A stretch of 21,765 nt of DNA from Candidatus Cloacimonadota bacterium (lineage in GTDB: Bacteria; Cloacimonadota; Cloacimonadia; Cloacimonadales; Cloacimonadaceae), in assembly GCA_017995495.1 (NCBI GenBank), contig JAGOIS010000006.1:1-21765 (forward strand), written 5' to 3'. The notes beneath the pieces are model-generated. The model was given only the letters and a program-made list of their open reading frames with translations. It had not been told where the DNA came from and did not search any database. Both the position numbers and the translations under genes were made by a program. Below, piece after piece: positions 17,721 through 21,765 of the stretch (its first letter is position 1; every line of letters begins with the position of its first letter).

Positions 17721-18683
17721 TCAGAACCTCAAGATCAGGGACAGAATGTGGTCGTTGCCAAACACTTCGTGGTTGTTGTAGCGGAAGACATAGTCTATCT
17801 GGAAGTTCCTCAGGCGGAAGCCTGTGCCGGCGGAAAGCCTGCCGCGGTTGTAACCCAGCCGCAGTCCAGTTTGCAGCGTTGACACTGCATCCTGCCAGGA
17901 ACTCTGCTCGCTCACGGAAACCACGGACAGCCTGGAATCCGCTTCGGGATCGCTGCCGATGGAGGTCCAGTATTCAGCTCCAAAGCAGAAATAGGGATCC
18001 TCTTCTTCTTCAAGCTTGGCGTCAGCGGCCAGGGTCAAACCCTTCAGGGGGTAAGCGGCCAGACCTGCTGAGATTTGGTAGGGAACATCATCACCGTCGA
18101 ATGTTCCGTAGATATCGCGGGCCATTGCTCCGATTTCCAGATACTGGTTGATGTCGAATTTCGCGCCGACATCCACACCTTGCCCAGTTTTGGAGTCTCC
18201 AGCCAAAGAACTCAGATAGAACTTGGGACTGAGGCCGATGCTGAATTTCCCGATTCTGTTCGCGTAACTCAACGCGAAACAGTTTTCGCTGTCGGAAAAA
18301 CTGCCGGTGGGGTTCTCATCTTCGTCGAATCCATCGATATCGCCCACGTTGGCGTTCACCCATGAAAGGGCCAGGGCGCCGAAACCGAAGCGGTTGCCGA
18401 GGGAGGCGTAATTGTGGCTGCGGCTGTAATCCATGTTCACATTGATCATTGACCCGACCTCGAAATCCTTCATCCGTGCCAATCCTGCAGGATTCCAATA
18501 ACCCGAAACGACGTCGTTGGTAACTGTGGAACCAGCCTCGCCCATAGCGATCACCCTGGCGCCGACCCCCATGCGGGAATAGGCCAGCAGGGAATTGTTC
18601 AAGCCTTGCGCCGCGAGCGGGATCGCCATAATGGTGAGTAAAGTTGCGAGAAGGAAGTATTTCCAGAATGTTCTCGTTTTCAT
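17721..18683 (-). CDS. PorV/PorQ-family outer-membrane protein
   Basis: A 320-residue outer-membrane beta-barrel. A signal peptide (1-26, ending PLAAQ) is followed by the family's N-terminal block SRMGVGARVIAMGEAGSTVT (36-55) and YWNPAGLARM (62-71), which is shared by PorV/PorQ and FadL-like barrels. Alternating strands continue to the C-terminal ILSLILRF, with the terminal Phe usual for barrels. PorV accompanies T9SS cargo through the translocon to the attachment complex, and PorQ works with the sortase PorU. Which of the two, or a lineage-specific paralogue, cannot be decided. AAGGAGG lies five bases before the ATG and overlaps the stop of the cargo gene, so the two genes are coupled. Confidence 0.82.
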   Translation of the reverse strand: MKTRTFWKYFLLATLLTIMAIPLAAQGLNNSLLAYSRMGVGARVIAMGEAGSTVTNDVVSGYWNPAGLARMKDFEVGSMINVNMDYSRSHNYASLGNRFGFGALALSWVNANVGDIDGFDEDENPTGSFSDSENCFALSYANRIGKFSIGLSPKFYLSSLAGDSKTGQGVDVGAKFDINQYLEIGAMARDIYGTFDGDDVPYQISAGLAAYPLKGLTLAADAKLEEEEDPYFCFGAEYWTSIGSDPEADSRLSVVSVSEQSSWQDAVSTLQTGLRLGYNRGRLSAGTGFRLRNFQIDYVFRYNNHEVFGNDHILSLILRF

Positions 18684-18693
18684 CTTGGCCTCC

Positions 18694-21600
18694 TTATTTG
18701 ACCGCGATCTTGATCACGCGCTCGGACCTGTTCTCGCCGTCGTTGGCTACCACGCGGGCAAAATAGGTCCCCCGCGCCACTTTGACTCCGGCTGAGTTTT
18801 TCAGATCCCAGGGCAGGCGGATACGGTTTGAATCCTGGGTAGGTGAGGTGATAGTCTGCACCTTTTTGCCTGCGAAATCGAAGATCGACACGGTGAGGTT
18901 CACATTCTTGTTTCTATTCAGGATCACAACGAACTCGGCCTGGTCGGTGGCTGGATTTGGCCAGGCGTAGGAAGCGTCGCTGATCTCCAGGTCCTGGGTT
19001 TGGTAGATTTCCACTGTCGATCCGCTCGCCGGGCTTTCCGTGCCGTCGTATACCGCAGTGACATAATACTCGTAGGAAACCTCCATTTCAACATCATAGT
19101 CATCGTAATAGTAGTTTCCATCCACCTGGGTGTTCACGAGGGCAGTGTTGATTTTTCTGTATTCCGTTTCCGTTAGCAAGCGGCGGTAAACATTGAAGCC
19201 GTCCAGGGCTCTGCTTGCTTCAGGCATGTTCCAGATCACCCGGACATACCCTAAAAAGGCGAATCCCCGCACATTCACAGGATTGGAGAGGATCGTATAT
19301 GTTTCGCTGGATAAGGCGCTGGTGGTCCATCCGGCTTTGAAAGCCCGGGCTGAAATCACCATGTCCTGAGTAAAATGCGGCACCAGGACAGGCTCCGTGT
19401 AAAGCTGCGACTCCTGCGTGGGGTCGCTGCCATCGGTGGTGTAGCGGATCTCGGCTTCGTTCGTTGTGGTGGATATCGACACAAGCACCGGCGCGCCATA
19501 AGTGCCTCCCAGAGGAGAAAACACAGGTTGGGCTACGGTTCCGGTGAGGGTATAAACCCCGGTTTGGGTTGCCGCGGGCACCCAGCCATCAGCGAAACCT
19601 TTAACTTTGAGTGTGGTGGTGGAGTTCATAGGTAATGGGATCGGCGAGGTGTAAGCCGCGGATAAAGCGGAAGGTTCGCTGCCGTCCAGGGTGTAGCGGA
19701 GTGTGGCATGGGTGGGGGTGACCGCAGAGGCAAGTGTCACGTTCAGGGCGGATTGGTAGGTTCCCGGGACAGGCGAGAAAACAGGATCCGGGATCACCAC
19801 GGTGCCCGTAATCAAGTAGTTGCCTGAATAAACAGGGCTGTCCACCCAACCGGCGGCGAAAGCGCGCACCCGCAGTTGATAATTACTGTTCAATCCCATG
19901 CTGATGGGGGTGGTGTAGAGCGTGGAACCTGCGGTGGGCTCGCTGCCGTCGGTGGTATAGCGGATCTGGGCTCCAGCGGGGACCGTCGTGGTGTTGATGG
20001 TCAGCGTCTGAGCGGTTTGATAGGTTCCCGGGGCTGGTGTGAAGACAGGTTCCGCTATCGCCACCTGGCCTGTTACGGCATAAACCCCGGTGTGGATCAC
20101 ACTCGGCTCCCAACTTAGATAGTAAGCCCTCGCGCGGATGGTGACGCTCTGCCCGTTGCCCACAGAAATGGGGGCACTGTAAATCTGGGAAGTTTGCGTG
20201 GGCTCGCTGCCATCCAGGGTGTAGCGGATCTGGGCTCCGGCGGGGACTGTCGTGGTGTTGATCACCACAGTCTGGGGAGTCTGATATGTTCCTGGAGATG
20301 GAGAGAACACGGGTTCGCCTATGCTGACCTGTCCTGTGACATTGTAGACACCAGTGTGGATCACGCTTGGCTGCCAGTCTGCAGCATAGGCGCGAACGCG
20401 GATGGTGAGGCTTTGGCCGGTTCCAACTTGGATGGGGGCGGTGTAAACAGCTGAGGTCTGGTTGGGATCGCTGCCGTCGAGAGTATAATATATTGTTGCT
20501 CCGGTCGGGATGGTCACGGTGTTCACTGCCACAGATTGCGGCGAGGTATAGGGGCCCGGAGCAGGGGTGAACACAGGCAGGGTGAATGTGACAGCGCCGG
20601 TGGTGGTGTAGGTGCCGGTGTGCACAATGCTGGGGGTCCAGTTGGGTTTGAAAGCCTTCACTTTGAGGGTCAAAGAAGATTCCACCGGCAGGTTGATGGG
20701 ACCGGTGTAAAGCGTGGAAAGCTCAGTGGGATCAGTTCCATCCAAGGTATAGCGGATCACCGCGTCAGCCGGAGTGGTTCCGTTGACTGTGATCATTTGG
20801 GCTGTAGTGTAGACACCGGGTGGAGGCGAGAAAACCGGGGTCTGGAAAGCAACCTGCCCGGTGATCGTGTAGGTGGCGGATGCTGTTTCGCTGGGGATCC
20901 AGTCGGTCCTGAATCCCTTGACCTTGATCGTGGTTGTACTGTTCAATCCCAATTGGATCGGATTGGTATAGGCAGGCGAATATTGGCTGGGCTCGCTGCC
21001 GTCCAGAGTGTAGCGAAGGACCGCGTCCGTTGGCAATGTGGGTGGATGGAGTGTTACAGACTGAGCGGTTTGATAAGTGCCGGCTGGTGGATCGAACAGC
21101 ACTGCCGGCAGGGTTACCTGGCCCGTCATCACGTAAATCGCGCTGTACACCGGGCTGGGGATCCAGTCATTTTTGTAAGCCCTGGCTTTCAGGGTGATGG
21201 TTGCATTCAGGGGCAGATCCAGTGGCCCGGTATAGACCGGGGATGTACCAATGGGCTCAGATCCGTCAAGCGTATAGTGGATGGCAGCATCAGCCGGAAC
21301 GGGGTTGTTGATCGCCACAGTCTGCGGCGTGGTATAGATACCTGCATTGAGGCTGAAAACAGGGGCCGGGATGTTCACCTGGCCTGTCACGATATAGGTT
21401 TCACCTGTGATGGCGCTCGGTTGCCAGCCAGTTTTGAAGCCTTTGGCCCGAATGGTGACCGTGCTGTTCAGTTGAACCACGATAGGTACGGTGTACAGAG
21501 ACGAATTCGCTGTTGGATCGCTGCCATCGGCAGTATAGCGGATCGTTGCGCCGGCTGTTTCCGTAGTTAGCACCACTGCCGTGGCCTGGGTGAAGACACC

Positions 21601-21765
21601 GCCCTCTGGCATGAAGCTGACATCTGCCACAGTGCCGGTCACATTGTAGTTGGCAGAAACCACCGGACTCGGGATCCAGCCTTCCTTGAAAGCCATTGCC
21701 TGAAGGAAGAGGTTGCTGTCGTTGGGCACCAAAATGGGTGTTTCGTACAGGGTCCCGTGGGTTGG
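18694..21765 (-). CDS. T9SS-secreted surface protein with CHB_HEX_C-like repeats (partial)
   Basis: The frame is open to the right edge, so the N-terminus and any signal peptide are missing; 1023 codons are visible. One partial and nine complete repeats of 86-88 residues (the ninth shorter) each carry the YTLDGSEP core and end near PVFSPxPGTY. They match the Fn3-associated / chitobiase-beta-hexosaminidase C-terminal families (non-catalytic, possibly carbohydrate-binding). A fibronectin-III-like domain follows (NPVNVRGFAF to STVEIY), then a C-terminal T9SS type A sorting domain with WPNPATDQAEF, LTVSIFDFAGKKVQTI and ARGTYFARV. Such proteins leave through T9SS and are held on the surface or released. 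No catalytic domain is visible in this part. It is ten bases upstream of the PorV-like gene. Confidence 0.88.
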   Translation of the reverse strand, partial: PTHGTLYETPILVPNDSNLFLQAMAFKEGWIPSPVVSANYNVTGTVADVSFMPEGGVFTQATAVVLTTETAGATIRYTADGSDPTANSSLYTVPIVVQLNSTVTIRAKGFKTGWQPSAITGETYIVTGQVNIPAPVFSLNAGIYTTPQTVAINNPVPADAAIHYTLDGSEPIGTSPVYTGPLDLPLNATITLKARAYKNDWIPSPVYSAIYVMTGQVTLPAVLFDPPAGTYQTAQSVTLHPPTLPTDAVLRYTLDGSEPSQYSPAYTNPIQLGLNSTTTIKVKGFRTDWIPSETASATYTITGQVAFQTPVFSPPPGVYTTAQMITVNGTTPADAVIRYTLDGTDPTELSTLYTGPINLPVESSLTLKVKAFKPNWTPSIVHTGTYTTTGAVTFTLPVFTPAPGPYTSPQSVAVNTVTIPTGATIYYTLDGSDPNQTSAVYTAPIQVGTGQSLTIRVRAYAADWQPSVIHTGVYNVTGQVSIGEPVFSPSPGTYQTPQTVVINTTTVPAGAQIRYTLDGSEPTQTSQIYSAPISVGNGQSVTIRARAYYLSWEPSVIHTGVYAVTGQVAIAEPVFTPAPGTYQTAQTLTINTTTVPAGAQIRYTTDGSEPTAGSTLYTTPISMGLNSNYQLRVRAFAAGWVDSPVYSGNYLITGTVVIPDPVFSPVPGTYQSALNVTLASAVTPTHATLRYTLDGSEPSALSAAYTSPIPLPMNSTTTLKVKGFADGWVPAATQTGVYTLTGTVAQPVFSPLGGTYGAPVLVSISTTTNEAEIRYTTDGSDPTQESQLYTEPVLVPHFTQDMVISARAFKAGWTTSALSSETYTILSNPVNVRGFAFLGYVRVIWNMPEASRALDGFNVYRRLLTETEYRKINTALVNTQVDGNYYYDDYDVEMEVSYEYYVTAVYDGTESPASGSTVEIYQTQDLEISDASYAWPNPATDQAEFVVILNRNKNVNLTVSIFDFAGKKVQTITSPTQDSNRIRLPWDLKNSAGVKVARGTYFARVVANDGENRSERVIKIAVK
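18697..18978 (-). other. T9SS type A C-terminal sorting domain
   Basis: The last 94 residues of the cargo protein: WPNP near the start, a beta-sandwich core with VNLTVSIFDFAGKKV, LPWDLKNSAGVKVARGTYF, and a basic end VIKIAVK. It resembles the FlgD-like/type A sorting fold used to direct proteins to the type IX translocon. Confidence 0.82.
19282..21765 (-). repeat. Tandem ~264-bp protein-coding repeats
   Basis: Nine full units plus one partial unit in the cargo gene. Most are 87 or 88 codons (261-264 bp). Units at 20035-20298 and 19771-20034 share the block TTTVPAGAQIRYT and long identical DNA stretches exactly 264 bases apart (for example near 19958 and 20222), and 20299-20562 is close to both, so this trio looks like the most recent duplication. 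The outer units are more diverged. Confidence 0.88.

Noticed and set aside
20536..21570. Long plus-strand open frame (344 codons) opposite the repeat gene
   Set aside because: It mirrors the codon pattern of the tandem repeats on the other strand; its translation shows no domain and the minus-strand protein is clearly real.

Overview
The window is a chromosomal segment from a Gram-negative bacterium of the FCB (Fibrobacterota-Chlorobiota-Bacteroidota) type. The main evidence is a type IX secretion (T9SS) gene set: a repeat-rich protein with a C-terminal type A sorting domain, a PorV/PorQ-family barrel and a PorE-like TPR / beta-propeller / OmpA protein. Near-balanced base composition, a Gx transporter gene, lipoprotein signals and chitobiase-C-terminal-like repeats would suit Cloacimonadota or a relative, but that assignment is inference. 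No tRNA, rRNA, CRISPR array, insertion sequence or prophage gene was seen.

Region 1 (1-7870, minus strand) is a tightly packed eight-gene run read right to left: radA, pgpH (c-di-AMP phosphodiesterase, 7TM-HD), ybeY, a CNNM/CBS/CorC-like membrane protein, a VanZ-family protein, an Mla/Mkl-type ABC ATPase, a Gx transporter and a class A penicillin-binding protein cut by the left edge. From pgpH down to the ATPase, neighbouring genes overlap by 1 to 17 bases, and several use TTG or GTG starts, which suggests translational coupling. The theme is cell envelope, c-di-AMP and RNA/DNA housekeeping.

Region 2 (7871-9799, plus strand) is a small redox cassette divergent from radA: a degenerate glutaredoxin-like pseudogene, a MarR-family regulator, an OsmC-family protein and a thioredoxin-fold lipoprotein, closed by a strong intrinsic terminator. 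A 22-bp imperfect palindrome overlaps the -35 box of a candidate promoter upstream and is a good candidate for the MarR operator.

Region 3 (9861-15013, minus strand) holds gyrB, gyrA and an unrecognised lipoprotein gene. GyrA keeps its catalytic Tyr and GyrA box but has Gln and Pro at the two main quinolone-contact positions.

Region 4 (15014-15739) is 726 bp with no convincing gene. It holds one 30-codon candidate ORF, a TTGACA-like box and a 10-bp perfect hairpin.

Region 5 (15740-21765, minus strand) is the T9SS block: a secreted or cell-surface cargo with nine complete 86-88-residue repeats plus one partial repeat (cut by the right edge), then PorV/PorQ, then the PorE-like protein, separated by only 10 and 4 bases. 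A plausible reading is that cargo, shuttle/attachment barrel and peptidoglycan-linked component are made together.
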